Origin: Actinernus sp. WN-2022 | Taxonomy: Eukaryota; Cnidaria; Anthozoa; Actiniaria; Actinernidae | NCBI GenBank assembly: GCA_030867875.1 | Contig: JAOWCC010000064.1 | Coordinates: 33,006,802-33,070,801, forward strand | Length of the DNA stretch: 64,000 bases | Direction of reading: 5' to 3' | Shown here: positions 33,451-48,400 of the stretch, in pieces | Layout of the letters: each line of letters begins with the position of its first letter | How positions within the stretch are numbered: the first letter of the stretch is position 1 | The notes under the pieces: model-generated | What the model saw: the letters and a program-made list of their open reading frames with translations, nothing else | What the model was told of the DNA's origin: nothing | The model's database searches: none | Position numbers and translations under genes: made by a program

Positions 33451-36400
33451 CTGAAAGGAAAAACGAGTTACGATTGGAGTATAACAACAATAACCTATAC
33501 TTGGAACGTTAAATATACAATGATATTTGTACGCGGACAATTATCTATTCCAAGAAGCGAAGTTCAAGAGTAACTTACAGAGTTTTGAGTAACAGAGTTT
33601 GGAGGAACAGATAATGTCCAAGAACAAATATTAGTTCTTATAATACAAATATTTTCTCTCGCGCGTGATTGGTTGCGCGAGCGGGAAATATCAGCGAACA
33701 CACCCCGTGAGACAGAGTATATTTGAAGGATGATAACAACAATAACCTACATTGTGGCGTCGAAAGATGCCCTGATATTAGTCCTTGGACATAATGTTAT
33801 CCTCCAAGCTCAGTTTGCGTCCTACTTCGCTCTCGAAAACTGTTCTCAGATCAGATAATGTCCGCGGACGATATATCAGGGCATATTTCGACGCCACAAT
33901 TAGATTATCGCATTCATATTTCACTGGCATGAACTGGGTTATGGTTATTGTCTAATGCTTCAAATATTTTATTTAGGGAGTTTTGTGCGCGCTACGCTCA
34001 CATACCCATTCGCTGATACCCGTTACCTGGCAGGCAGTCACGCGGAAAGATCACGATGATAAATGTCAATAACGTGACATAAATGAGAACAGGTGCGTCA
34101 CGTAACCTACACCGCGGCAAAACGTCACGCTTTTGACGAGCCCAGCGCGCGCGCGACCCGCAAGTTTCCCGCCGAAACTAAAAAGAAACCAAAGTTTCTA
34201 AATTTAATGAACTACTTAAAAGCTATTAGCTTTTTAAACATTGAAATTCATAAAATTGAGAGTGTTGTTACACTATGTGCAGTTTTAGTCTAAGAAAATC
34301 CACTCGAAGTGATCAGTCGACCTAACTCTGTAATTTGATTGGATCAGAAAGATAAGAACAACGGGAAAGCCATTTCAGTGTTATGGCATAGAGCGGATTG
34401 GTTTTGCGTTTACTGAGCTCTCCTATTGGCTGAGAAAGTAAACCAACCAATCAGAATCCAAAGTAAAACCAAACGCAAATTGGGTTTGGTTTTGCTTTAG
34501 TTTGTCATTGGCTCACAGGGAAGCCATTTATGAGTTACTTGTGATTACTCGCTCCTATGATTGGCTGGCTGTGGGTAATTTGCGTTTGGTTTCACTACAC
34601 TCAACTGAAAACCGCTCTATACGACATCTATTATTGTAACTATCCACTAGATACTGCGGGTCCTTGTTTAAACACTGTATTCAGGACTTCACATGAACTT
34701 CATGGCCTTCACTTCGTATAAGTACCTTTTACCCAGATCTTTTAAGCAAAGAAAAAAAATTATCAAGTTAATTTTACCTTCCAATGGCTGTTCCGTTCCA
34801 ACACTTGTTAGGATCATTTCCTACACTTTGTGCCGTACAGATTGAAGTTGGTAGTCTGGTCCAGAAGCCTTTACTGCCCGAGATTTGAGTCGTAAATTCC
34901 TTGGTCAGTCTGGAAGTAGTAGAAGGTGTTATTTTAGCAGGGTAATCATATCAATAAAAATTACAATGTTTAAAATTTCATTGTTATCAATAGAAGCCCT
35001 AAAATATATAGGAAAGTCAAGAACAAATACAGCCACAACGATAAAATGAGCCTTCTGCAGGAATGCAATCACGTGGTTGTACTGGGTGGCAAAAAAATCT
35101 TAATTCATATATTTAAAGCACTTGTACGAGATCGGTAGCGTTATCAGCAAAACCTGTTTGTAAATGCTATTTTCCAACTCTTTCTAAAACGGCGTTTTTA
35201 AAGATAGCTTGCCACCCAGCATCCATGGCAATGCCTTTCCCATGGAGATCACGAGCTCAATTCATTCGTTTACGAAGTATTATATCAGCATGTGACTGTT
35301 TCCTGGAAAAGGCCTATCTAAAAACTACGGGTTTAAAAACTACGAAAAAATCTAAGCTTTACGACCGGACAGGAGTTAGTGGATTACATATGCACAGATG
35401 ACGTCACAAGTGAACAAAGAAGTGCGCCACGAGACGCCGTGGAGTGGTGTAACTGATGTTCTTTTTACATTTTGATAAAACAAACACACAGGGAAATGAA
35501 ATCCTTTTGTTTTGTGCAATAGTTAATTAACTTTTCCAAATGAAACAGCGCATGCGTGACCTTGTGACGTTATCTGTACTCTAATAACACGTGAATAACC
35601 ACTGTCATCTCAAAGAGATCAGTAAACTGGGATCTCTAGCATGAAAATAACCACTATCATCTCAAAGAGATCAGTAAACTGGGATCTCTAACATGAAAAT
35701 AACCACTGGCATCTCAAAGAGCACCTATAAATCAACAATTTTGTATAGTTAATAGTATAGGATGAAATTCCGAAAAAATATGAGGATGGAATTTACAGAC
35801 TTGTGTGGGATTTTGCAGTCTTGTGTACACCTAATTTGCATAATGTCAAAGTTAAGTTTTCAGGAGAAATAACTCTTTCCTCTAAAACAGTATGTTTATG
35901 TAAGTAAACTGTATAAGTTTAAAAATTACATGGCATTTCTCTGTGTAGTTATTAACGTTTTGGAATCTGAAAAAAACATCAAAACGACGTTATGTACGCA
36001 CGACTGCAAAATCCCATACAAATGTCTATAAATCCCAACTCTAATATCTTTTTCGGGATTTCATCCTACACTATTAAAACTTTCCCCCCAAAAAGTACTT
36101 ATGTGCTCTTTGAGATGACATGTTATTTCCATGTTAGAGACCCCAGTTTGCCGATCTCAAAAATCATCACCTGTGAATAAGGTGTATCGACCAATTGCTG
36201 GGTTGCACGTGACGTCATGGCCGCCATGTTGGTGGACGTTAACAAAAGATTCCTCATTAGCTTCTCTTGTTAGTTCCACCAACATGGCCGCCACGGCTTT
36301 GACATTTGAATCTCTGGGGATTGGTTGCAACCCAAGAATACACAACTAGAGTACGTGCACACACACCAGTCAAACTTGAATATAAAAAAATTCCAATAAA

Positions 36401-39400
36401 AAGATCATTGAATGTACAGATATGCGAAATGCAACACTACATTACAGACCTTCTTAAGTTTGTTCCTGCAGCTGATGTGGGCAGGGCATCGCCGCTGTCT
36501 TTAGAGTAATCGGAATTACGTTTCATTCTTTCAGATCCCTCGATGAAAAAGTCGTCTGTTGACCGTTTGCTCTTGCCTTTTGGTGTGCCGCAACCATCAA
36601 AAATCTATACAGAAAAAAGGTTTCAATGTAGATAAGAGTCATATCTAAAGTTGAAATAAAATTTATAAAAAAGATCCCGAAGGCAGTAGACCCAAGCCCC
36701 TCCCTCTCGATGCCTTCTCGCGGTTAAAATAATGATTATCATTAATTGCCAAATCGCTTTAAAATGGTGATAATCATTATTCTAAGACAAATCCAACCCG
36801 AACCACAAACCTAACCATAATAATAATAAATGGTTAAACAGTCAACAACTCTAGCAGCATGGTGCATGGGTGGCAAGGAAGGAAGAAAGCGTGGGTTTAA
36901 CTGACTGATAAATTTTGTGAAAGCCTCATCACACAAGGCAGCACAGCGTCTCCCCCTCCTCCTCCCAATAGCCTGTTCACAGGCTAAGAAGAAAATCACC
37001 AAAAGTAACATCAATTCTCATTATAGACTCCTGTCTTCAAGAAGTTGTTGAAAATGCCCGTGCGAACCATGGTTTTTGTCGTTCTTGTCCAATCAAATTT
37101 CAGAGTTACGGCACGGTTACAGTATGGTTTCTACTAGTACGGTCACACCGCGGCAAAACGTCGTGCTCCGCTCGCCAAAAGAACGAAGGCTCTGGTTTCA
37201 AATACAAATACAAATACAAATACAAATACAAATACAAATACAAATACAAATACAAATACAAATACAAATACAAATACAAATACAAATACAAATACAAATA
37301 CAAATACAAATACAAATACAAATACAAATACAAATACAAATACAAATACAAATACAAATACAAATACAAATACAAATACAAATACAAATACAAATACAAA
37401 TACAAATACAAATACAAATACAAATACAAATACAAATACAAATACAAATACAAATACAAATACAAATACAAATACAAATACAAATACAAATACAAATACA
37501 AATACAAATACAAATACAAATACAAATACAAATACAAATACAAATACAAATACAAATACAAATACAAATACAAATACAAATACAAATACAAATACAAATA
37601 CAAATACAAATACAAATACAAATACAAATACAAATACAAATACAAATACAAATACAAATACAAATACAAATACAAATACAAATACAAATACAAATACAAA
37701 TACAAATACAAATACAAATACAAATACAAATTACCGAGGGCTTAAACTTTTTTAGTAAATAATTTTATAACTTAGTAAACTCACAGTGAATTACAAATTA
37801 AGAGAACTTCAACCTGTTAAAGTCTTAGGCTTGACTTATCTTTTAAGTAGTTTTCTTATTTTTTTTGCGAAACATTTCACGTAAATACGCATACGTACTT
37901 AAAATTAGAAACAGGGGTGATTTCTTTTAGTTTCGGCGGGAAACTGGGAAGATCAGACGTGTGCGGCTCATCAACAGCGCATGCGCGTGACGTTTTGCCG
38001 CGGTATGGGTTATTAAGGGTACGTTTTTTTGTCCAACAATGTTACGAACATTTCTGTTCCGGCTTCCGCGATGTTTCCCACTTTTCATACAATCAGATTG
38101 GAGATCTGTGTGTAACACTGAGACACACAGCAATTAACTCTTTGGGTCGATTACTTTATAAACGAAAGTCGTGTATTAAAGTGTTCAAAAAGATACACAG
38201 GAGTCTAAGATATAAACTGTTTTTAAAATATCGGCCTATATTACTAACGTCAAAACTTGTTTGAATTTTATCATGAACCTTTCAGCCAATCAGAAACAAG
38301 ATTGTGACGTTAATGATTAACATTATCGAGTAAGGCTTACCTTCTTTGAAACCACTTCGTTTGTCTCCTGGTTTTTCATAATAGCGAAAGAGATCTTTAC
38401 CCCTATTGGAACGATGACATTCTCAATGCTGAAAGGTCCCTCGAGTTGGTGTATCACCTCATGCAAAGTGCTGATGTAGTTGTCCCATGGGATATTCAGA
38501 TCCTTAAGATCCATCAAGCAGTTCTTGTAGGAATCAGTACACAAAGCACTGCAAGGCAACACAGCCGTTTTTCCTTTACACCACGAGCAATACATCATCT
38601 TTGTAAGCTCATTCTCGCATTCCTTCGATGCTGACAACCCTTGTAGCTGTTTAACAACACTGAGACCGACGTTTAAGGCTTGGACGAATGTACGAGCAGA
38701 TACAAATGCTCTTTTGAGTTGTACTGATAGAGTTTGCTTCGCTTCTCCAAAAGGTTTCAAGTCGTCCATATATTTAGTGACGCAGTCGAGGTAACTTTCC
38801 GTGAAAACGTAGTTCGCGTTCATCAGCTGGAACATTTGCCTCATGAGGCTGGAGAAAAAGTTGTTCATAACTTGTGCAAGATCAAGACTTTCGCCATTAT
38901 AATATTTGTTCAAATCCAGGAAGAGGTCAGTGAAAACTTTAGAGTGCTGCTGATAGAACTGTCCATAAGTCTTGATGAACATTTTGTTGAGGTCCTTTTC
39001 AGAATTCTTGATAAGTTCTCGGAAAAATGCTGCACAGGGAAAAAGGAGAACAAAGGACATTAGTTCAAGCTAAAAAAATCAATCAAAATATAAACGAGTA
39101 TTTATTTGAGCTCGAAATTAACACTCGCGCAAGCTCGCAAAAAGCTAATTATACTAGTAAATTTCTGTTAGGCAGGGATTTTCCTTTACAGCCAAAACAG
39201 GTCAAGCGTAGAAATGATGTTTATTATTCGAAATTTGATTTCATTCTTCGTTCCAAACTCCATTATTAAAACAAAACTTGCAAAATTCAAATTGAGCCAC
39301 CAAACGAATTTTGATCGTATTTATGTGCACAAGGCTTGTACATCTTATTCCATAGCGTATTTGACTTGTAGTCTCCTTCGCAGCCGTTCTTGGTGTTGTC

Positions 39401-42400
39401 ACGCATGCGCAAACGCTAGACCCAAGAACGGCTGCGAAGTTTAGGCTCATTTTGAATTTTGCAAGTTTCAATGGCTCCAGGCTAGAGAGGTACGCTTGAC
39501 CTGTTTTGACTGTAAGGTACAACTTAAAGTCTGAAAACCTCACACAAACGAAACATATTTACAAGAGTTTGTAACCTTATTTTCGGGTTTACCTCGGTGT
39601 AAGAACCATTCCCTAGACACCATGCCCTCGCGCGCTCGGCGAGTAGTCGTATTACAATTATAGTGTATTGAATACTATAATACTATAATTTATGCAGCTA
39701 CTCATCATTAGTGGAAATAAATACGTGAAAAAAACGATTGCCACCAAGCGAATTCACTCGCGGTCTAGCAGTTAGGGTAGGGTTGTGTCAGTCGTTCTAT
39801 AAATCTTATCTTCCTGGGTTCGAAAACTACGCTGAGCGCAGTGAATTTTTTTTTTCAAGTAGACCGAGGCTCTCCAATTCCTTGTAAAATTTATAAGTGC
39901 CTCTCTCCCCAGTCCCCCTCTTCTTCTATTCGCCTTAAGAGCCTGGAACAGACCAGCCTTGTGTATACTGACAACGCATTCTCCCCGTTGAATTAACAAT
40001 TATCCTGAAATGGCAAACACGCTTGGAACAATGATAATCGTTAATTCTACGACAAAGCCTAACCCGAACCACAAACCAAACCCTAACCATGGGACGAGTT
40101 CACGGGTAAACGACGGGTTCTCACTCACCTAGAGCTAGGGTTCACAGGTAAACAAGAAGAGAAGGTAAAGAGAGGAAAAATATGTTTTGAGCGCTCCTAC
40201 TCGGACTCGAACTCGTAGCCCTTTGCGTGTACTGCAGTGTACTGCAGTCGTCATCACTACTACACTAGGGAGCTTAAGCAACCAGGACGACGACGGCAAT
40301 GACGACGAAACGTAGAAAAGGGTTTTCTCCTGAGATTTGATGTTTATTATTTCATTTAGTTACCTTCAAGTGCCTTTTATAACCATATTTTCGGAAAATG
40401 TGATCAGGACAGAGTTCCATTCAGGCCGAATGATAAACGCTGTGATTTACTTTTTAACGTTCGCGTTCTCCTTTGAACGTAAAATTTGGTGTTTTCACGT
40501 TGTGTTTTTGCAGAGAACGGTCAAAATGTAGGCGACTGTGTGCATTTTCACGTGCGTCTATTGTATTCTGTAATTAAGGCTATTGTTTTAAGCCGTCGTC
40601 CTAGACCGGCCTACCGCCGTTCGGAATGTAACAAATCTTTATCTTTATCCTTGACTGGTTTTCAGAATGTCATTACAATTACGATTATCGTTATTTCAAG
40701 CGTGTTTTCCATTTAAGGATAGTTGTTAATTCAACGGGGAGGATGTGTCATACTGAAGAGGTCTATTTAAAATGTGATTGGCTTGATTGTCTTCAGCAAA
40801 TTCAAGGATAAATTCACTGATCTCAAGTGACCAACACGAAATCCGATGCTTTGAAGTAAGCGATTCATTGTGAGATTTGCTGAAGCCTGGTGCGCTGAGT
40901 AGATATACAATTTAGGCCTAAATTTCGGGTGTTTCTTATGTGAGTACCAAGACAAACAATTCTTGCTTCCGGATAGAATTATTCGTAACCAACCACCACA
41001 CATGCACCAAATCTCTTCCCAGAGACTACAAGAAACAAATGGTTCCCCATGTTCTATTTAACACCAGATGTACAGAACGTGAAGAGGACAAATAAGTGCG
41101 CCGCGAGACGTAGTTGAGTGACATAACTGACTGATGTTCTCTTCACGCGGTTTTGACGTCGGCAAATGACATCTTTTGTTTTATACAGTAATTAGCGAAC
41201 TTTCTCAACAAAACTGATTTGATGACGGCGACTGGTTCGTTACGGATAACGTTTTGTATAGATGGGTTGCACATGACGTCATAGCCGCCATGTCGGTGTA
41301 CCTTACAATAGATTCTTCGTTAGCTTCTTTTGTTCGGTACACCAGCATGGCCGCCATGCCCTTTGTCATTTGAATCTCTGGGGATTGAGTGAAACCCATC
41401 TATTAACAAACTCTTCGACAGTTTTTAAAGCTAACTCGGATCAAATTTTTTTTTTACAACAGTTCTCTTCAAGCACAGTGCAGGAGTTCTGCATTTTGTT
41501 CCCCCCTTCTTTTTTCTATTTGGATAAGTTTTCGTATGGATTACAAAAAAAGTTTTCAAATCATAGCGTGCAACCTTTACTCTTAGAGTCACTCCAACGT
41601 CGGTGTTGCGTTGACGGTAAATAAAAACATTTATTTAAACACGTATACTGTGTTTTATTACAACAGAAACGAAAGGAGGAAGCTAAGTACACCTACGGAA
41701 TCGGTACAAACCTTAAATTAAAACAATAAAAAAGATTTATAGTCCAGAAAAAGACAATAAAGAACGTGAATTGCAATTGCAACGATTTGACCCATTATAA
41801 AGATTTGAACTGCCTTAAAAATGCATCCTTATTAAAAATGCTAGCGATGACTGGTCTCCAAACAATAAAATTCTTTACATTTGTCCGGGCAAGTTTGCCA
41901 ATAACTGATAGCAAGTACAATTTGGCTGGTTGGCCAACATAAATCGCATTTACGCTTTATTTTCAAACTAAAATTAGCTAAATTTAATACTAATTTAGTT
42001 GACGTCAATTAATTAAAAATGTCACGTGCCAACGGTCCTCATATTGAGATGCGGTATGACTAAGTATAGTTGATAGACTATAGTCCTAAGTAGGTCCAAA
42101 GCATAAAAACTGCTCAAGTAAAGACCATGGATGTTTGCTTTCGAAAATAAGGGTTCATACTTAATTCAAAGTACGTCACTTAACAAACGATCTGTCAATC
42201 AAGGTACATGGCAAAACCGGTGAACAAGTCAATTGAACAAGTAGCCTGCTATAGCAGACGTAGTTTTTCACCCTGATAAATTCGAAGAAATATAAGCGGC
42301 AGAATACATTCTACAACACAACCTCACTTAGATCTGTCCCGATTCGTGTTGTGTTTCATTATTAGCATACATTCAAAGCGAACGTCAAAATGCAAGCTTT

Positions 42401-45400
42401 AAAAAAACGATATTGTTCTCTTGATCACTTGATTTCAAATACTCGATTACTTAATTTTATTTGCTTTAAAAAGTGTTTTGATAGTTCCCATGCTAAGTGG
42501 AATACTTTCCTAAGTATGTTCTAAAAGGATGGTACGAATGTACACTTAAAAACGTACTTCGGCTTCTGGTCTTTGAAAAAGCCGCGTCACTACGGCTACA
42601 AAATACGCTTCGCAAACTGAAATTAACCCCGTTTACAACCGAAGTAGGACTCAAGACTTTAGGCCTAATGCACTTATCAGCGGCCATCCGGGGCGGCGAC
42701 ACCCGCGGACATCCCACAGACAGACAGACAGACAGCGGTTGTTTATTGGCACTTTGTAAAAATACTTTTACATAAGTGGGAGTCCAATAATAATAATAGA
42801 CTGGGTAAAAAAATGGAAAGCTAGCTATCTAAGGCAGTGCCTTTTTTCTCTTTTGGAAGCAATCATAAATATATTTCGAAATAGTTTTCATTAATTTTCT
42901 TGGTGGATTTATAAGTAGCCTAAATTGTTTGTCAGCAGTTAGGTGTTGAAATTGGAGGTTGTTATGTTCTCTCAGGATCTTTAGTCAATTGTCTTTTTAG
43001 GTCAGTGTAAAATCCACAATTGGTGAGAAAATGTTTTTCATCTTCTTTTTCAATGGTGCAAAAAGGGCACCACCTCTCTTCGGGGGGGATATAAGGGCGA
43101 ACATGTCTCCCCTTTTCGATCATTAAATTATGATTGCTTATTCTTAACTTAGTTAGTGAGATTCGGTGTTTTATGTTCTTTATTTGTAAGAGATAATCCT
43201 CTAGCGCGACCTCTGTTTTGAAGGTATGGAAAGTTCTTAGTTTGTTTTGCTGATTAGAGTTATTTTTATTGTCGTTAAACAAGCTAGAGAGGCATTCTTG
43301 TCTTTCAATATCTCTGGCTCTGTTGAGAAATACCTTTGGAAATATCTTGAGTTCAGGATTTGAGTTGCCAAGCAACCAAATTTCACCAAAACCGTACTTA
43401 TATAAAATATTACATATTTTTTGTGTCCAAGTATCATTATCATTTGTACTTTTCATTTCCTTATAAGCTTTTGAGAGCAGCGAGTTATTGTCAAGAGCGA
43501 GAAGACAGGATTCGTTCACCTTTGTCATAATTTTATGTCCCTGGGTCCGGGGGATTTAGATTGTTTTCTCACTTCACTGACGATACCCGCGGGACAGACT
43601 CTCGGGATTTGCAATGAATTGGTCAGCGGTTATATTCTTACGATCGAATAGGTTGCCGGATGCACATCTGGAGAATTCTTCGCCTTGTTCATCACGTTCA
43701 TTGCAAAGATGGATCAGATAATGAGTTTTCTGTTGTTGTACTCTTGATTCAATGTTTAAAGCAAGTATTAATTAAAAGCCTTTGTCACATTACATTACAT
43801 ATCACTAAAAGCGTGATTCAATAACGATCGAAGAAAAACGTGTCGTGCGACCCTCGGATCACATGGAACTGCGATCCCTGCGATGAAGTTGCTACGAACC
43901 AGTTGCTACTACCCTTTATACGATCCTTGCATTCGCGATCGCAGATAAAGAAAGAATTCTGCGATTCTTGCTATCGAGAAGCTGTGATCGTTGCGATTTT
44001 ATGGAACCAGTCTTTTAACCGTCAGCGAAAAGTAGAGGATGCACCAGATCTCGTGTTAATATAGTCGTTCGTGGTTATATAGGCGCGAGTGAAATATAAT
44101 TCGACGGGTTCGGCGGCGTTGCTGGCACGTCGACCCTAAATTGATCCTCTACCGAACGTAATTTTTAATAGGATGGGCGCCACTTTTTCGACCTTCGGAT
44201 GCTCACTCCTGTCCCGGGGGTAGGGATTGTTGGTGGGAGAAATTTTGCCCCGGGGTATGAGGACTGAATTTGTTGACAGCATTTTGTGTTGGACTTTCGG
44301 TTACACTCGATTGGCCATTTGCACATATGACATCAATAGCCCACTTCCGCAATATGCTTTACTTGTCACATACAAAGGTTTCAATACGAGGCTCCGTGCT
44401 AAATTAAATTTATTATTTTCACAGAGAAAAGAATAAATCTAATTTAGCACGGAGCCTCGTATTGAAACCTTTGTGCGTGACAAGTAAAACGTATCACGGA
44501 AGTGGGCCATTGACTAACACTACCAGAAGTCTTTGCGCGGTTTCTTTTGTTCCTCTCAGCCCATTGTCTGGTATTCTCACCAACGTTGGAGCAACTCTAT
44601 TGGTGGGTACGGGTTGCAACCCAACCCCCAGAGATTCAAATAACAAAGTTATGGCCGCTATGTTGGATGAACTAACGAGGAATCTTTTGTTGTATCACGA
44701 TTCACTGATCACTTTGTTTACTTTTGAGACGCCAATATAACATGGTATTGGCGTCTCAGAATACCAGCCTCTGATTGGCTCTTGCGCGAGCCCTTGCAGT
44801 TACATGGGTTCCAGGTCAAATTCAAAAGTAGTTTGTTCAACAGCAAGATTTCTACAATTTCACCTTCAAAACACTGTAAATTACAAAATACAAACTATTC
44901 AATCCTAACGGTAAGGTTGGCATTGTAGTTTTCGTCAGAAATCTAACACTCTTATTCGCTAAAAGTACAATTTTCACAATTTTTGAAGAGATTTCAAAAC
45001 ACGTCGCGAAAGTTTTCGCCACTCAAGCCGTGAAACCGTTGCCATAGATATACTAAGGCGCTTTTGAGAATTGAAATTACGATCAGCATAAGTTTGGTGC
45101 TTCATTCTCTTCTTTCTTTTAACAATTCACGACTTAATTGTTGAATCGTGATACAAAACTAATTGCGATTTTGAGACGCCGATACCGAATTATATTGCCG
45201 GCGTTGGAAGAAAATATATTCTTCGTATTGGGATTCGTCGCTGCGCGACTCCGCCCAATACGGAATATATTTTCTCCCAACTGGCCGGCAATATAATTCG
45301 GTATCGGCGTCTCAAAATCTCAATTAGTTTATAATATTTGTCATCCAACATGGCGGCCATGACGTCACATGCAACCCAGCAATATGATCTATGATGACTG

Positions 45401-48400
45401 TAGAGGAATACAGCAAGTAGAAACAGTTCACACGAAGCCAAAGACCACGTTCTTGACGGCGCCGGCCATCTTGGCACCTATTAATTGAAATCCCCATTTC
45501 TAGAAAGACGAGGAGTTCCTTTCAAGATGCTCATTGTATACTGACCTAGGTGTCTAGCACATATTTATTTTTGACACGTAAACTTTGGAAAAACGTGTCG
45601 CAGGCATAAAACAGGAATGCGTCACTGAATTTTTGAGGCAGTTGTCATTTTCCTTTTTCCGAGAGGCAATTCACGAAATCGTGCCCCCTTCTCTAAACCT
45701 GACCATGGGGAATCGTAAGAAGTCCAGATTGCGGCCGGATAATGTTTAAACTCACGACCTTCCGTTTGTCGGATTAGTGCATACGAGCTATTTTCAACGT
45801 GCGTCACTTGGGAACTTTCTAGAATGCTTGCTTTTCGAAGTATCTTCATTACGTTCTGCCGACAAACATCTAACGAGATTGCGACTAGGCTAAACGATAG
45901 TCTACTTAGTAACCCTGGGTTATCTGACAGATTTTGGTTACATAATGAACACATTTTTGTTCACGTTTGTTTTGTACAAACATTCATACTTAAGTTTCTT
46001 GCGTAATCTGCAGGAAAATACCAAAGCCTAAGAGAACAGCATTATTCTCACTTGTTGCTAAAGCGTTTTATTTCACAACATCTACGTCCAAACGACGAAA
46101 CTTGAATCAGCAAGATTTGCTGCCAACTTTTTAAAGCGACTGGTTTAAGTGATAAGATCAGGACTGTCTCGGGTATAATCACGACAAACGCCTTGTGTTA
46201 ATACATGTATTTGGTGTTGATTGTTATTTTTGCCTCGGAACCTTTTCTCCCCTTCGTTTCCTGTATTTTTCTCTTCGAAAGATTTACGGTAACTCCATGG
46301 TTTGCAAGCAAAAACTGTAATCCCGGATAAAGACATTAGATATAGAACCTTTGATAAACATCAAAATGAAATATAATTTCCTCAGTTTCATAATAATATC
46401 AATGACCCATACTTTGACATATAATAGCGAATAGTGCCGATTCATTTAATGCTTGGGCTCGTTGAAAGTAGACAATGAGATTACAACTGACGCCAATTGC
46501 AAAATATATGGCCTACATTCAAGCAATCTTTTACTCCAATTTATATATAAAAGGAAACAGTAGACAAGAATAGCAACACAGTACCTCAAGTGCTAGGAAG
46601 ACATATTCCAGACAGTTTTGTTAAAAATCCTCTTAACCCTGACGTTTCAACTTCATCTGCCCTGCACTCCACTTAGTAATAAAACCATGACATTTTTTGA
46701 AGCTAAGTATTTAGCTGGTAAAGAGGGGATTAAAATTAGGATTTAGATAATGGCACATAGTATTAATAGTCGAGTTCATTCCATGGAAATACTAATGTAT
46801 TCATTTCCCGCATTTTCAGGTGATGAGCTTACCTTTTTTACAGAAAGAAGGGTGGGCTTAATAATTAAGAAAGGAAAAGAGTTACTAGGGGTATACAGCA
46901 AATTCCTGCTCCACAAAATTGACAAAATTAATATAGAGAAAAACAGGCAAACCATGAAAAAGAGATGCATACAAAAGAAAGCAATAGTTTCGCCTCCAAT
47001 ATTGGCTATATGAATTCAAATTAACATTAAAACTACTTCCCACAGAAATGTGTATTGTAAATACGGGTAGATTTAAGTAAAATCAATAGGATGTCCTTAG
47101 CTGTACCATAGACCCATTCGAAAAATGGCGTCCAATTTAACTAACTATTGTTTAGGACTGACTAGCCTCGTTTACACGTTCAAAAGCTTTTGTGTGGACT
47201 GACTAGCCTCGTGTTCACGTTACCAGGACAATAGCTTTTTAAATTGGACGCCATTTTTCGAATGGGTTTATAATACACAGATATATAAATGAATCCAATA
47301 ATAAAAACTAAGCAAAAAATTAAACTATATTATATGTACTAATATACAAAAAAAAAAAATGCTAAGAATTTTAATCTACAAGGATAATCTATAAATTAAA
47401 GCATAGTTAATACAAGGGCACCCAAACGAAGTTTTCGGTTAAAAAGCTGTTCGGGAGAGTAAGTTAGCCTAAAACTTTCGGATTTGAAAAAATTGTCCCT
47501 AGAAAATCGTTTTCTGAAATACTGGCTAGAAAATTTGTTTGCAATCCCTAGAAAATTATAGAAGAAAAGGGAGACTAAAAGGTTTCCCCTAAAATATTCG
47601 TCCCAATTCGTCTGATCAATAGAGTCAGAACAACACATTTTCATTTCCTAAGAATTGCCTAAAGGTAAAAAGAATCCCTAAAAAAATTCGTACCTCCACA
47701 AAACTTTGCAACATGAAGTTACTTGGGCTAGAAAATTCTTGTTTCTGTTCTAGACTACTAACAAATTCGTAGGCCGGGAATATTTTGCCATAGTATTTTC
47801 GGCTAGGAACTACATGTATGAATAGTTATTGTAACTCAGGTATATATATTATTATAATATAATAATAATATATATATATATCAGTAAGCACATAGAGCTT
47901 AAAAGATCAAAACATTAAATATGACAGTACATGGCGCAAAGTCAAGCAAACCAGCGCATATTATTACAAATGTAAGCAGAAAATGCAATTTATGCTTATG
48001 AGAAAAAAAAAATTCATTATCTGTAAACCCAACATGGCTTCGCTCAACAAGAGCAAATTGATGTCAAAATGTAGACATGTGAAGAAATTCCTGCTGAACA
48101 CCTCTATTATCTAAATGTTATGCTAAGCGCGCATATTGATTTGGTAGTGTTCTACATCTCAATGAACCTCTACACATATAATTTTTTGGGGCAGTTGCCT
48201 GATGAGTGTTGCTTGTAACACGTGAAACTCAGAGTAGCAGATAAAATGTTTTTACAATCTTAACTACTCTGTATACTCAGTAATATATGTTAGATTGTTC
48301 AGTAATAGGACCAGTGAAATTTCAATCAAATGGCTTTTAATATGATTCATCACTCCATATCACGTGCTTGGCTATTGTCTGGATTTAGTAATTTTTTCTT

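Noticed and set aside
17421..37146. A segmental duplication of the two gene 3' ends, suggested by three shared repeat families (17421/34391, 18623/34111/37147, 20962/35055)
   Set aside because: Order and relative orientation differ and unique sequence between them does not match; these are independent insertions of common families.
37076..37762. Long open frames of alternating Gln-Ile (plus) and Tyr-Leu (minus)
   Set aside because: Pure translation of the CAAATA microsatellite on both strands; not genes.
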